Source: Streptomyces sp. NBC_01314
GTDB taxonomy: Bacteria > Actinomycetota > Actinomycetes > Streptomycetales > Streptomycetaceae
Direction: 5' to 3'
Length of the DNA stretch: 64,000 bases
Assembly (NCBI RefSeq): GCF_041435215.1
Contig: NZ_CP108394.1
Coordinates: 5,456,001-5,520,000 of the forward strand
The translations under genes were made by a program, and so were the position numbers. The notes below the pieces were generated by a model that saw nothing but the letters and a program-made list of their open reading frames with translations, was not told the DNA's origin and did not search any database. Shown here piece by piece: positions 55,363-64,000 of this stretch; within the stretch, counting starts at the first letter, position 1, and every line of letters starts with the position of its first letter.

Positions 55363-56736
55363 TCAGTCGCCCACGCGTGGCAGGAGGGAGACCATCTTGC
55401 TGCCGTAACGGGCGATCAGTACGTCCTCGTAGAGCAGGACCTGGGGCATGTACCCGTACTTGCCGAGGTCGACGTGACCGCGCCAGAGCTGCTCGCCCGT
55501 GCGCACATCGAGGCCGGACAGATCGCCGGCCGTGCCGAGGAAGTACACGACGTTCTGGCTCGGCGCCACCACGGGAGACGCGATGCCGTCCCAGATCGCC
55601 TCCCCCTCGGGCATCTTGACGCCGACCGGGGCGGTCCACAGGGTCTTTCCGGTCGTGAGCGAGTAGGAGGAGGCCTTGCCCTCCAAGGACACGGAGACCA
55701 GACGATCACCGACGAGTTGCTGGGTGGCCGTCCCCCCCTCGACCCGATAGGACCGTGAGGTCTGCTTCCCCGAGCTGTCGACGAGGGTCAGCACCAGGGT
55801 CTTTGCTCTACGGGCCTCCTCCGTGAGGGTCTTGCTTTCCATGGGCGGCACCGTGACCAGGGCCATCCGGTCCCCCGAGATCCCGATGATTCCCTGCCTT
55901 CCGGGGAGGTCCGTGACCTTCTCGGTCCGTCCGGTGACAGGGTCGAGACGGAATACGTCGGTGTAGCCAGGCGGATTCTTGGTGTCCGGCGCGCACAGGA
56001 GGTAGGGGACACCGTTCAACACCGTCCGGTCGCACCAGATGCCCTTGTCCCAGGTGTGGCGCCACTTCACCTCACCGGTCCGCGGATCGACGGCCGACAG
56101 CGTCCGGTCGGTCGGGGCGTTGGCCAGTACCGCGCCGTCGATGAGCAGGGCGGCCTGGTCGTCGCGGTTGTCGCTCGCCAGCTCCACCGTCCACAGCACC
56201 TTGCCGGTGTCGGTGTTCAACGCCATCAGGTCGGTGCCGCCCGCGTAGTCGCCGTTCGGCTGCTTGTCGGCGGTGTGGTTGCGGTAGCCGTAGAGCACGC
56301 CGTCGCGCACGGCGAACGGATGGTCGCGCCCGTCGCCGTCGCCGTTGACCTTGACCGTCCACAGGCGCTCGCCGGTGTTCGCGTCGAACTTCGCGGCGTC
56401 GTACTTGTACCCGGCGCAGTACAGCGCGGCGCCGTCCACCAGGCAGCCCCGCTCGGTGGCGCCCGGGGCGCTGATCCGCCACGGCTTCCAGCCCTCCGGC
56501 GACGCCGCCGTCCGCGTCGGCCTGTCCTGGTCGGTCACGCCGCCGCCCCCGAAGCCGAGGACCGCCCCCGCGGTGATCGCGGCCACAGCCGCCGCCGTCC
56601 CCGCCACCTGCGAGAAACGGCGTCGGGCGCGCCGCCGCACCACCTTCTCGACCAGGTCGCCGGGCGCCCGTACGCGGTCCAGGTCGACGGCGTGCAGAGT
56701 CTCCCGGACCTTCTGTTCCACCTGCTCCGTCGTCAT
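55363..56736 (-). CDS. membrane-anchored PQQ-type beta-propeller, partner of ECF sigma module 3
   Basis: 457 residues from ATG 56736, overlapping the sigma stop by 4 bp. Cytoplasmic segment 1-40 (QKVRETLHAVDLDRVRAPGDLVEKVVRRRARRR) resembling a short anti-sigma domain, a transmembrane helix (about 42-62), then an extracytoplasmic eight-bladed-type propeller with repeats such as DANTGERLWTVKV, NTDTGKVLWTVEL, DPRTGEVKWRHTW, DVRTGEQLWRG. The pattern A-x-D-x3-G-x3-W marks PQQ-like blades without enzyme residues. It probably senses an envelope ligand and controls the sigma factor. Confidence 0.82.
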   Translation of the reverse strand: MTTEQVEQKVRETLHAVDLDRVRAPGDLVEKVVRRRARRRFSQVAGTAAAVAAITAGAVLGFGGGGVTDQDRPTRTAASPEGWKPWRISAPGATERGCLVDGAALYCAGYKYDAAKFDANTGERLWTVKVNGDGDGRDHPFAVRDGVLYGYRNHTADKQPNGDYAGGTDLMALNTDTGKVLWTVELASDNRDDQAALLIDGAVLANAPTDRTLSAVDPRTGEVKWRHTWDKGIWCDRTVLNGVPYLLCAPDTKNPPGYTDVFRLDPVTGRTEKVTDLPGRQGIIGISGDRMALVTVPPMESKTLTEEARRAKTLVLTLVDSSGKQTSRSYRVEGGTATQQLVGDRLVSVSLEGKASSYSLTTGKTLWTAPVGVKMPEGEAIWDGIASPVVAPSQNVVYFLGTAGDLSGLDVRTGEQLWRGHVDLGKYGYMPQVLLYEDVLIARYGSKMVSLLPRVGD

Positions 56737-57287
56737 CCCCGGGCCCCCTTCGGCGTAAGACTGAGCTGCCGTGCCTGTTCTTCCGCGAGCCCGGCGGGCC
56801 CCAGTTCCGGTACGAGGACCCGGAGTTTGGCGAGCGACCTGTGTGCCGTGCTGCGCACGGTGCCGACCGGACACCTCAGCAGCGCCGCGACCTCGGCCTC
56901 CGGCAGGTCCTCGAAGTAGCGCAGGACGACCACGGCCCGCTGGCGCTTCGTCAGCCGGCCGAGCGCCGCCCACAGCGCGATCCGCAGCTCGGACTCCGCC
57001 CCGGCGTCGGCGTCGGTGCCCGACTCGGGCAGTACGGGCACCGTCGTCTCCGCACGGTGTCTGCGCAGCCGCCAGCGGTTGACCTGCTGGCGGTACAGGA
57101 CCTGACGTACGTACGCCTCGGGCTGCTCGATGCTCGACCAGCGTCCATAGACTTTCATCAACGCGATCTGCAGCAGATCCTCCGCTCCGTGGCGGTCCCC
57201 GCCGGTGAGCAGCACCGCGAGCCGCAGCAGCGCGGTGGAGCGCATCGCTACGAACTCCCGGAACTCGTCGTGACTCGACGCCTTCAT
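56733..57287 (-). CDS. ECF sigma factor (SigE family), module 3
   Basis: 184 residues from ATG 57287 after GGGAGGG. Region 2: FREFVAMRSTALLRLAVLLTGGDRHGAEDLLQIALMKVYGRW. Region 4: LGRLTKRQRAVVVLRYFEDLPEAEVAALLRCPVGTVRSTAHRSLAKL. Translationally coupled to the propeller protein. This is the third ECF pair within about 9 kb, each with an unrelated extracytoplasmic domain. Confidence 0.9.
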   Translation of the reverse strand: MKASSHDEFREFVAMRSTALLRLAVLLTGGDRHGAEDLLQIALMKVYGRWSSIEQPEAYVRQVLYRQQVNRWRLRRHRAETTVPVLPESGTDADAGAESELRIALWAALGRLTKRQRAVVVLRYFEDLPEAEVAALLRCPVGTVRSTAHRSLAKLRVLVPELGPAGLAEEQARQLSLTPKGARG

Positions 57288-57412
57288 CAACCCTCCCCCT
57301 TCTCGGCAACCATCACGACGTGATGAGCCGCGCACGGCTATCCCTCATCGAGTGAGATTGTGCGTCCGCCCCGGGGGCACCCCGGGGAGAGAGGTACGCG
57401 GGCGCTGAGCCG

Positions 57413-60400
57413 CTAGTCGCACACCCTGCGGTACGGCGCGTCCGGTACGTACGTGTCCCACTCGGCTCTGGTCAGGTCCTCGTTCCCGGCGCGGGCGCAG
57501 ACGCGGTTGACGGTGCGGGTGGGGGCGACGGTGTGGTGGTGCAGGGAGACGTGGGTGCCGCCGGCGAAGAGGGTGGTGTTGTCGGGGCTGAAGGCGAGGG
57601 ACGCGATGCGTTCGCCGGGGGAGGGGAGCGGGCCGCCGAGGGGCTGTTGGGTGGTGGTGTCCCAGAGCTGGATGGTGCCGGCGTCGCCGCCGACGGCGAG
57701 GGTGTGGCCGTCGGGGCTGAGCGCGAGCGCGCTGACCGCCTCCGGGGTCTCGCCCAGCGGCGCCGGGAAGACGTTGCGCAGGACTCCGGCCCGGCGGCGC
57801 AGGTCCCCGTCCCACAGGGCGACCCGGCCGGTGCGGTCGCCCGCCGCCACGCGGCTCCCGTCGGGGCTGAACGCCAGCGCGCTGACGTGGTCGCCCTGGA
57901 CGAGGTCCAGCGCGGCACTCCGCCCGGTGCTGTCGCGGGCGACCCGGTTGTCGCCGACGACCAGTTCGCCACGGGGGCTGAGCACCAGACGGACGCTCGC
58001 GAGGCCCGGCCCGGTGCGGGAGTCCGTACGGGTGCGGGTGACGGTGTCCCACCGCTCGTTGCTCGGTTCGCCGTCGGCCGGGGTCCGGGTGGTGAAGAGG
58101 GTGCGGCCGTCGGAGGTCAGGGCCAGGGCCGTCACCTCCGTACCGGACTGGGTGCGTCCCAGGTCCAGCACGCTCTGTTCGCGGTCCCGGGCCAGGTCCC
58201 AGACGGTGAACCGCTGGGGCGCGGCCGGCCTGCCGGGCGCGGTGACCCCGTAGACGAACCTGCTGCCGTCGGGGCTGAACGCCATCTGGGGTACGACGTC
58301 CGGGGCGAGCGGCACGTCGGCGGCGGAGTCGTGACGGGCCTCGCCGCCGACGGGCGGCAAGGCGTACGGGGGCGGCGACGCGGACAGGGCTGGGGAAGGG
58401 GACGGGGACGGGGGCGGCAGCGTGCGGACCAAGCGGCCGTTGTCGGTGGCGCGGAGTTCGAAGCCGAAGCCGAAGCCGGTGTCGCTGCCGGGGCCGGGGC
58501 CCGTGCGCTCGGCGGTGGCGAAGAGGCGGCCGTCGGGGCTGAGCAGTACCGCGTGCGTGGGGCGGTCGCTCCAGGCGGCCGTGACGGTGGTCGTCAGGTC
58601 GAGGGTGTGGGCGGTGCCGCCCTCCAGGTAGCGCAGGACGGGCGGGCCGGGGTCCCAGGCGAGGCCGCCGCGCAGGTGCTGGTTGTTGAGGGGGTGTCGC
58701 AGGACGGGGGCGGCCGGGGCCGACAGCCGCCACACGCGGATCTCGTCGGCGGAACCGGCCGTCGCCAGGAACCCGCCGTCCCGGCTGAACGAGGCGTACC
58801 GCACCCCCGGGTCTCGGAGGTCGGCGACCCGGCCACCGGTGCGTATGTCCCACACGCGCACCATGCCGCGGGCCAGGACGGCGAACCGGCCGTCCGCCCC
58901 GAACACCACCGCCGAGTCGGCGCCGCACACCCCCCGCTCCCGCTCCCAGGAGCCCCGCAGCACCCGTCGCCCGTCGACTTCCAGAACCCGCGGCGCCTTC
59001 CCGGCGGGACACACGGCCACCCGCCGGTCGTCGGCACCGGGCGCCACGTTCGCGGGCGTGACCCCCCGTGTCTCGAACAACACCGAGCCGTCCACGACGG
59101 ACCGGAGCTGTACGCGGCCGGCGCCTGCCGCGCCACCGGTACCGGCGTCCCCCACCACAAAGCTCCGCCCGCTCGCCCCGAAAGCGATGCCCTGCCCGCC
59201 CGCCGACAACGGCGGCCCCCCGGTCCAGCGCCCGACCCGCACGTCCCACAGCCGTACTCCTCCGTCGCCACCCCCGTTCCCCTCCCCGGCCGCCTCCGAG
59301 ATCGCCAGGACCCGGGCGTCCGGGCCGGCGGCCAGGACCTCGCCCTCGGGGAGGCGGCCGGAGGCGGTGGTGCTGCGGGTGCCGAGGTCCCAGGTCTGCC
59401 AGGTGCGGTCGTCGACGCTGAGGAGGGTGCGGCCGGAGTCGGCGAGGAAGCGCTGGGAGCGGTAGCCGGACGCGGGGTCGGAGAAGGCGTCCACCTCCGG
59501 CTGGGCGAGGGAGCCCAGGAGGGCGCGGCGGGTCTCCGGGAGCGGGGCCATGTGCCAGGCGGCGACGCCGAGGAGGAGGGCGGCCCGGGGGTCGGTGGTG
59601 CGCAGCCCGTCGGCGACGGCGGCGACCCGGCGCGCGGTGTTCTGCTGTTGCTGGAGCAGGTTGTCGTCGTGCTGTCGCCAGGCCGCGATGCCCGCGACGA
59701 GCGCCACCGCCAGGACCGCCGAGAGCGCGCCCACCAGGGTCCGAGCACGGCGCGTGGCGCCGGCGGCGGCCCGGCGCTCCGCCTCGCGGGCGTCGAACGC
59801 GGAGGTGAGGAAGGCCCGTTCCGCCTCGGAGAGCGCGAGGTCGGAGCCGTGGCCGGGGAACATCTCCTCCGCACGGGCCAGCCGGGTACCCCGGTAGAGG
59901 GTGCCGGGGTCGCGGTCGTGCTCCAGCCAGGCGCGGGCGGCCTCGGTGAGCTGCCGGTGGTGCCGCAGCCGTTCGCGGTTCCGGTCGATCCAGCCGTGCA
60001 GCCGGGGCCAGCAGCCGATCAGCGACTCGTGGGCGAGGCGTACGCCCTCCTCGTCGACGGTCAGCAGCCGGGCGCGGGCGAGCCGTTCCGCCACCGCGGG
60101 AATGTCGGGGTGGACGCACTCCAGGAGTTCGTCCCGGCTCAGGGGACGCCCGGTGTCGACGGTGCCGCGCCCCGGTTCGACCAGCCGCAGCAGCAGCTGC
60201 CGGGCGGCGGCGGCCTGGGGCGCGGACAGCTGCCCGTACACCGTCTCGGCGCTCGCCGCGATCGCGCCGTTGAGGCCCCCGGCCGCCTCGTACGCGGCCG
60301 TCGTCAGCATGCGGCCCCTGCGGCGGCGCCAGGTCTCCAGCAGGGCGTGCGACAGCATGGGCAGCGCGCCGGGCCGGTCGAGGACCTCCTCGACGACGGT

Positions 60401-61288
60401 CGCGGCGAGGGACCGTTCCACCAGGAGTCCGGCCGCCTGTGCGGGCCGTACCACCGCCTCGCGCAGCTCGTCCGCGGTCATCGGACCCACCGGCAGCCCG
60501 GCGACGCGCAACGCCTCCGCGAGGCCGGGGTGTTCGGCGCAGCGGGCGCAGAAGTCGGCGCGTACGGCGATGAGGACCCGGAGCCGGGAGTCCGGGTCGC
60601 GGGCGGTCAGCAGCAGATCGAGGAAGCGGGCCCGCTCCGCCTCGTCCCGGCAGAGGGTGAACACCTCCTCGAACTGGTCCACCACCACCCAGCTGTCCGG
60701 CTCGCCCTCGGCCACGGTCAGCAGATGCCCGTACGTCTCCGCCGGCCGGGCGCCCGGAGTGAACACCCGCAGCACCGACTCGCAACGCTGCCGCGCGATG
60801 TCCTCGCGGAGCCGGGGCAGGAACCCGGCCCGCAGCAGGGACGACTTGCCGCTGCCGGAGGCGCCGAAGACGGCCGCGAAGCGGTGGGCGGCGACCAGTT
60901 CGCACAGCTCGTCCACCAGCCGGTCGCGGCCGAAGAACAGTGCGTGGTCGTCCGGTTCGAAGCGGGCGAGGCCCCGGTACGGCGCCGGGTCGTCCCCGCC
61001 GTCGCCCACGGCCGCCGCGCCGGCCGCCGCCTCGGCCTCCTTCCAGCGCGTCTCCCACGCGCCGGGGTCACCCCCGCAGGCCCGGACGTACCCCTGGACG
61101 ACGGCGAGCGTGGGCAGCCGTTCGCCGGCCGCCGCCTGGGAGAGAGTCGTCGCGGAGAAGCCCGCGGTGCCCTCGGCCATCGCCCGGTAGGACGGGCTGC
61201 CTGCGGTCCGGCGCAACTCCCGTAGCTCGTGGGCGAGTCGCTGTACGGGCCCGGCTGCCGGGTCCAGGGGTCTCTCGGGACGCCCCAC
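57413..61288 (-). CDS. HTH-STAND NTPase-WD40 protein
   Basis: 1291 residues from GTG 61288. Order: XRE-like HTH (about 15-75, SYRAMAEGTAGFSATTLSQAAAGERLPT), linker, nSTAND1 NTPase with P-loop 142-150 (GASGSGKSS) and Walker B WVVVDQFEEVF near 200, and a winged-helix/helical arm to about 520. A possible transmembrane helix (LVGALSAVLAVALVAGIAA, about 535-555) is followed by about 12 WD40-type blades to the C-terminus (VRLWDVRVG, VRVWDIRTGG, ALSPDGHTLAVGGDAGTIQLWDT). STAND proteins are oligomerising signal switches; a few defend against phages. Here the membrane helix would place the propeller on the opposite side from HTH and NTPase. Confidence 0.88.
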   Translation of the reverse strand: MGRPERPLDPAAGPVQRLAHELRELRRTAGSPSYRAMAEGTAGFSATTLSQAAAGERLPTLAVVQGYVRACGGDPGAWETRWKEAEAAAGAAAVGDGGDDPAPYRGLARFEPDDHALFFGRDRLVDELCELVAAHRFAAVFGASGSGKSSLLRAGFLPRLREDIARQRCESVLRVFTPGARPAETYGHLLTVAEGEPDSWVVVDQFEEVFTLCRDEAERARFLDLLLTARDPDSRLRVLIAVRADFCARCAEHPGLAEALRVAGLPVGPMTADELREAVVRPAQAAGLLVERSLAATVVEEVLDRPGALPMLSHALLETWRRRRGRMLTTAAYEAAGGLNGAIAASAETVYGQLSAPQAAAARQLLLRLVEPGRGTVDTGRPLSRDELLECVHPDIPAVAERLARARLLTVDEEGVRLAHESLIGCWPRLHGWIDRNRERLRHHRQLTEAARAWLEHDRDPGTLYRGTRLARAEEMFPGHGSDLALSEAERAFLTSAFDAREAERRAAAGATRRARTLVGALSAVLAVALVAGIAAWRQHDDNLLQQQQNTARRVAAVADGLRTTDPRAALLLGVAAWHMAPLPETRRALLGSLAQPEVDAFSDPASGYRSQRFLADSGRTLLSVDDRTWQTWDLGTRSTTASGRLPEGEVLAAGPDARVLAISEAAGEGNGGGDGGVRLWDVRVGRWTGGPPLSAGGQGIAFGASGRSFVVGDAGTGGAAGAGRVQLRSVVDGSVLFETRGVTPANVAPGADDRRVAVCPAGKAPRVLEVDGRRVLRGSWERERGVCGADSAVVFGADGRFAVLARGMVRVWDIRTGGRVADLRDPGVRYASFSRDGGFLATAGSADEIRVWRLSAPAAPVLRHPLNNQHLRGGLAWDPGPPVLRYLEGGTAHTLDLTTTVTAAWSDRPTHAVLLSPDGRLFATAERTGPGPGSDTGFGFGFELRATDNGRLVRTLPPPSPSPSPALSASPPPYALPPVGGEARHDSAADVPLAPDVVPQMAFSPDGSRFVYGVTAPGRPAAPQRFTVWDLARDREQSVLDLGRTQSGTEVTALALTSDGRTLFTTRTPADGEPSNERWDTVTRTRTDSRTGPGLASVRLVLSPRGELVVGDNRVARDSTGRSAALDLVQGDHVSALAFSPDGSRVAAGDRTGRVALWDGDLRRRAGVLRNVFPAPLGETPEAVSALALSPDGHTLAVGGDAGTIQLWDTTTQQPLGGPLPSPGERIASLAFSPDNTTLFAGGTHVSLHHHTVAPTRTVNRVCARAGNEDLTRAEWDTYVPDAPYRRVCD

Positions 61289-61535
61289 GGCTCCACCCCC
61301 TTCCGGCTCGGGCGGCGATCAACATACGTATCCCGGTGGACACGCGTAACCCTGGGCACGCGAAGTGTGGTGTTGATGACAACGGTCGTACGCGCGGTCG
61401 AACAACCCGCGACCGCCGTACCGAGTTGATTGCCCTGGTGGAAGTAGCTGCCGATCAATTCTCCGCTTGCCAGCCTCTGTCCCGCAGAGCCGGATCACCG
61501 GCGTCCCCCACCGCTGAGCAAGTGGAGAACCGCTG

Positions 61536-62378
61536 ATGCCTCAAGCACGGAAGAAGTCGACGCGGAAGTCCCTGAAGGCACGCCTCGGGCTGCTCGCCAG
61601 AGCCGCTCTCGTAGGTTCCACCGCCACCGCCCTGACCGTCGCCCTGGGCACCAGCGCCCACGCCGGTGTGCCGACACCCCTGGCCGAGAGCACGACCTCG
61701 TTCCAGAAGAACTTCCAGCCGGTCTTCGACTACGACGGGAACAGCTGCTTCCCCGTCGCGGCGATCGACAAGAACGGCGCCCTCAACGGCGGCCTCGACG
61801 ACAGCGGGTCGGTCACCGGCCAGTGCCGCACGAACCACCTCGGCAAGGCCAACACCTACTCGCGGGTGAAGTGCAACAACGGCTGGTGCGGCATCATCTA
61901 CACGCTGTACTTCGAGAAGGACATGAGCTGCGGCGACTGCACGGCCACTTCGCACCGCCACGACTGGGAGGCCGCCGTCATCTGGGTGCGGCAGGGTGAC
62001 GCCACACCGTCCTACGCGTCCGTCTCCGCCCACGGCGAGTACACGACCTCGTCGTGGAGTTCCCTCCAGAGGGACGGCGTCCGCCTCAAGGTCGTCTACC
62101 ACAAGGGGGGCAACGTGTGGGACACCCACTCGTTCCGCTTCGCCAAGTCGGGTGAGGGGGCGGAGGCCTGGGGCGACGGCGGCTGGGACTTCCCGGGCCT
62201 GATCAGCTGGAACAGCTTCCCGGGCGGCGACAACAAGTGGACGGCGAACCTCCAGAGCCGTCTGCAGAACGCCACGTGGGGCGACGCCAACTTCCCGCTG
62301 AAGGACGGCCGCTTCACCACGGAGCTGACCCGCGCCAAGCCCTCCGGCATCTCCTTCGACCCGAACGGCGCGGGCTGA
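61536..62378 (+). CDS. secreted NPP1-family (necrosis-inducing, NLP) protein
   Basis: 280 residues. Basic N-terminus and signal peptide ending AHAG (about 43). The central heptapeptide S-H-R-H-D-W-E is at 139-145, corresponding to the GHRHDWE signature of NLPs that binds the metal needed for cytolysis of plant cells. Other family segments include NFQPVFDYDGNSCFPVAAID, YTLYFEKDM, WDTHSFRFAK and FPGLISWNSFPGGDN. Four cysteines suggest disulfides. In eudicots such proteins permeabilise membranes; in soil streptomycetes the role is unproven. Confidence 0.92.
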   Translation: MPQARKKSTRKSLKARLGLLARAALVGSTATALTVALGTSAHAGVPTPLAESTTSFQKNFQPVFDYDGNSCFPVAAIDKNGALNGGLDDSGSVTGQCRTNHLGKANTYSRVKCNNGWCGIIYTLYFEKDMSCGDCTATSHRHDWEAAVIWVRQGDATPSYASVSAHGEYTTSSWSSLQRDGVRLKVVYHKGGNVWDTHSFRFAKSGEGAEAWGDGGWDFPGLISWNSFPGGDNKWTANLQSRLQNATWGDANFPLKDGRFTTELTRAKPSGISFDPNGAG

Positions 62379-62390
62379 TCCTCTGAAAAC

Positions 62391-62435
62391 GCGTGGTTCC
62401 CCGCGCCCCTGGAAGGGGTGCGGGGAACCACGCGA
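62391..62435. terminator. long hairpin terminator
   Basis: Stem 62391-62410 with 62416-62435, about 19 of 20 pairs, 5-nt loop, 12 bp after the NPP1 stop. The TTCCCCGCGCCCC word recurs from the terminator at 25154. Confidence 0.85.
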
Positions 62436-62554
62436 AGAACCACGAGGTGCCCGCGGTCACAGCCCGCCCCGCGGCACGACGGCGGTCATCTGCCGACGAT
62501 CACCTGCCGGCACCAGCAATCACCTGACGGCGGTCGCCGGCCCGGCACCAGCAG

Positions 62555-63313
62555 TCACTTGTCGGCGGTCGTCCGACTGGCCGGGACGTTCTCGCGACCC
62601 GCCTGGTACGCCGCCACGCTCCCCCTCGCCTGCACGGTCTCCCGCTCGACCGTCGTCAGCATCCGCTCCCACCGCTGCCGCATCGGCCCGATCAGGCCGC
62701 CGCCGACACCGACGACGAGAATTCCGGCGACCGTGGCGAGCGCGGCGTAGAGGACGGGCCGGGTGATGTCCTGGGCGATGCCGGCCTGGCCGAGCGCCGC
62801 GATGACGCCGAGCCCGACGACACAGGCCCAGACGGCGGTCGCGAGGGTCCGGCCGTAGGAGACGGAGGCGAGCGCGCCCCCGACGATGCCGCGCACCGCG
62901 TTGGCGATGGCCATCGCCACGACGACGAGCACGACGGCGACGACCGCGCGCGGCAGCCAGGCCACGATGCCGTTGATCATCGCGCTGACGGGGTTCGTGC
63001 CGAAGACACCGAGCGCGAACTGGAGGGTGAGCAGCATCAGCGCGTAGTACACGATCCTGCGGAGGATGCCGGTCAGGTCGTACGAGGAGTCCTGGAGCAG
63101 GCGAGACGTTCCGGCACGTTCCGACAGGCGCTCGGAACCGACTTTACGCAGAGCGCGGTCGAAGACGCGGGCGATCAGTTTCGAGACGAACCAGCCGACG
63201 ACCAGGATGACGAGGAAGGCGACGAGCTGCGGAACGAACTGTGCGACTTTGGACCAGGCGTCGTTCAAGCCCTGGGTGAAGTCGACGGACAGGTCGACGG
63301 ACAGGCTGACCAT
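62555..63313 (-). CDS. mechanosensitive-channel-like membrane protein
   Basis: 252 residues from ATG 63313. Five or six transmembrane segments. The first pair (PQLVAFLVILVVGWFVSKLIARVFDRALRKVG) and the later RRIVYYALMLLTLQFALGVFG and AVVAVVLVVVAMAIANAVRGIVGGAL carry the conserved TM-helix repeats (TM_helix/CmpX type) found next to MscS channels, but no MscS beta domain follows. It is probably an envelope-stress or osmotic-response protein. Short cytoplasmic tail with ERETVQARGSVAAYQAGRE. Confidence 0.75.
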   Translation of the reverse strand: MVSLSVDLSVDFTQGLNDAWSKVAQFVPQLVAFLVILVVGWFVSKLIARVFDRALRKVGSERLSERAGTSRLLQDSSYDLTGILRRIVYYALMLLTLQFALGVFGTNPVSAMINGIVAWLPRAVVAVVLVVVAMAIANAVRGIVGGALASVSYGRTLATAVWACVVGLGVIAALGQAGIAQDITRPVLYAALATVAGILVVGVGGGLIGPMRQRWERMLTTVERETVQARGSVAAYQAGRENVPASRTTADK

Positions 63314-63629
63314 GGGTGGTTGTTCCCTTCGCGGGTACGTCGGATACGTCCCCTCCCCTTGTGGATAGCAGTGGGCCGACCGGGTGACGGCGCGGTGCAG
63401 GGCCGTTCGGGTGACCGCGCACGGGGTGCGCGGACGGCGCGTACGCCGGAGTGGACGTCCGTCACGTAAATACGTTGAGTTCTCCGCCACCCCCTGTGAC
63501 CCTCTTGTCAGTGGCATGACTTAGTCTTCGCACACGCTTCACACGCGTCACACGCGCCGCACAGGTCGAACACACCGGCCCCGCGCGACGACGCGCCCAT
63601 TTCTTTCGTTCCCCGGGGGGTTCGACACC

Positions 63630-64000
63630 GTGCGTATGCGCACTCTTCCGGCTGCCACCGCGCTGGCAGTCCTCTTCAGCTCCGCCGCGCTCGCGGTCGC
63701 ACCGGCTGCGTCCGCCGACACCACCAAGGTCCTGCCGGTCGCGTCGAGCGCGGACATCGTGGTGGACGGCGTCCACCAGCGGGTCTTCGTCAGCGACCCG
63801 ACCAACGGCAAGATCGTCGTCACCGACTACTACGGCATCGTCCGCAAGCAGTTCACGAACCTGCCGGGCGTCCAGGGCCTGGAGCTGTCGGCCGACTCCG
63901 GCACGCTGTACGCGGCCGTGCGCGACGCCGACGCGATCGTGGCCCTCGACACGGCGACGGAGACCGAGTCCGCCCGCTACCCGGTGGGCGACGCCCCGGT
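63630..64000 (+). CDS. secreted beta-propeller protein, 3' end outside window
   Basis: GTG 63630 (or ATG 63636) opens a frame that runs off the window (123 codons seen). Signal peptide to about 32 (ALAVAPAASA-D). The mature part has YncE/SMP30-like blades: ADIVVDGVHQRVFVSDPTNGKIVVTDYYG, VQGLELSADSGTLYAAVRDADAIVALDTAT. Such propellers in Streptomyces are commonly followed by Ig-like repeats. Function unknown. Confidence 0.7.
   Translation, partial: MRMRTLPAATALAVLFSSAALAVAPAASADTTKVLPVASSADIVVDGVHQRVFVSDPTNGKIVVTDYYGIVRKQFTNLPGVQGLELSADSGTLYAAVRDADAIVALDTATETESARYPVGDAP

Noticed and set aside
25154..62435. Shared hairpin word at 25154 and 62391 as a mobile repeat
   Set aside because: Both are ordinary GC-rich terminators after stop codons; the common TTCCCCGCGCCCC word is frequent in Streptomyces terminators.

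Overview
The window looks like a stretch of Streptomyces chromosome, or that of a close actinomycete relative. Base composition is very GC-rich with strong third-position GC bias. GTG starts are common, many exported proteins carry Tat signals, ECF sigma factors are abundant, and there is a typical actinobacterial LAETG surface protein. No biosynthetic gene cluster, rRNA or CRISPR array is visible.

Layout. 1-10 kb holds housekeeping and hydrolytic genes: a truncated alpha/beta hydrolase, argG with an ARG-box-like site, a glyoxalase-like protein, HIT and DnaQ-like proteins, a secreted serine hydrolase, a secreted zinc protease and an APH-like kinase. A perfect 60-bp palindrome sits at 2307-2366 next to a shortened GntR-like gene. 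10-26 kb is a polysaccharide-degradation region with a Tat-exported GH2 beta-galactosidase, a tannase/esterase-like hydrolase and a translationally coupled GH27 alpha-galactosidase and GH43-AbfB arabinofuranosidase pair. It is interrupted by an XRE/HD-domain locus with a divergent small-protein operon. 26-34 kb is accessory: an aberrant tRNA-Gly(UCC)-like gene, an AAA/DUF234 ATPase behind an operator-like repeat, lipoproteins, an HNH nuclease, and a class II tRNA 3' fragment (probable att site) followed by a decayed integrative-element-like stretch (GNAT, Nudix, kinase remnant, GntR). A second copy of the small-protein module lies here.

34-46 kb carries secreted and surface proteins, an ArsA/CooC-like ATPase and a large PAS-GAF-SpoIIE-HATPase phosphatase. 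46-61 kb is a dense cell-envelope signalling region. It holds three separate ECF sigma/membrane partner pairs, an L,D-transpeptidase, an XRE-TPR regulator divergent from a 32-residue peptide gene, an Uma2 protein, and an HTH-STAND-WD40 protein. The right end has an NPP1 (NLP) toxin-family protein, a mechanosensitive-channel-like membrane protein and the start of a secreted beta-propeller protein.

Strongest leads: (1) two paralogous regulator/small-protein modules at 17.3 and 33.4 kb whose leaders share one hairpin architecture with three compensatory base-pair changes; (2) an ECF sigma factor flanked by a membrane-anchored and a free secreted version of the same extracytoplasmic domain; (3) an ECF partner protein whose YkuD domain has lost its catalytic residues, next to an active L,D-transpeptidase; (4) the XRE-TPR/peptide pair with mirrored 10-bp sites; (5) the unusual tRNA-Gly; (6) the 60-bp palindrome. 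All functional statements are read from sequence and family knowledge; no database search was run.
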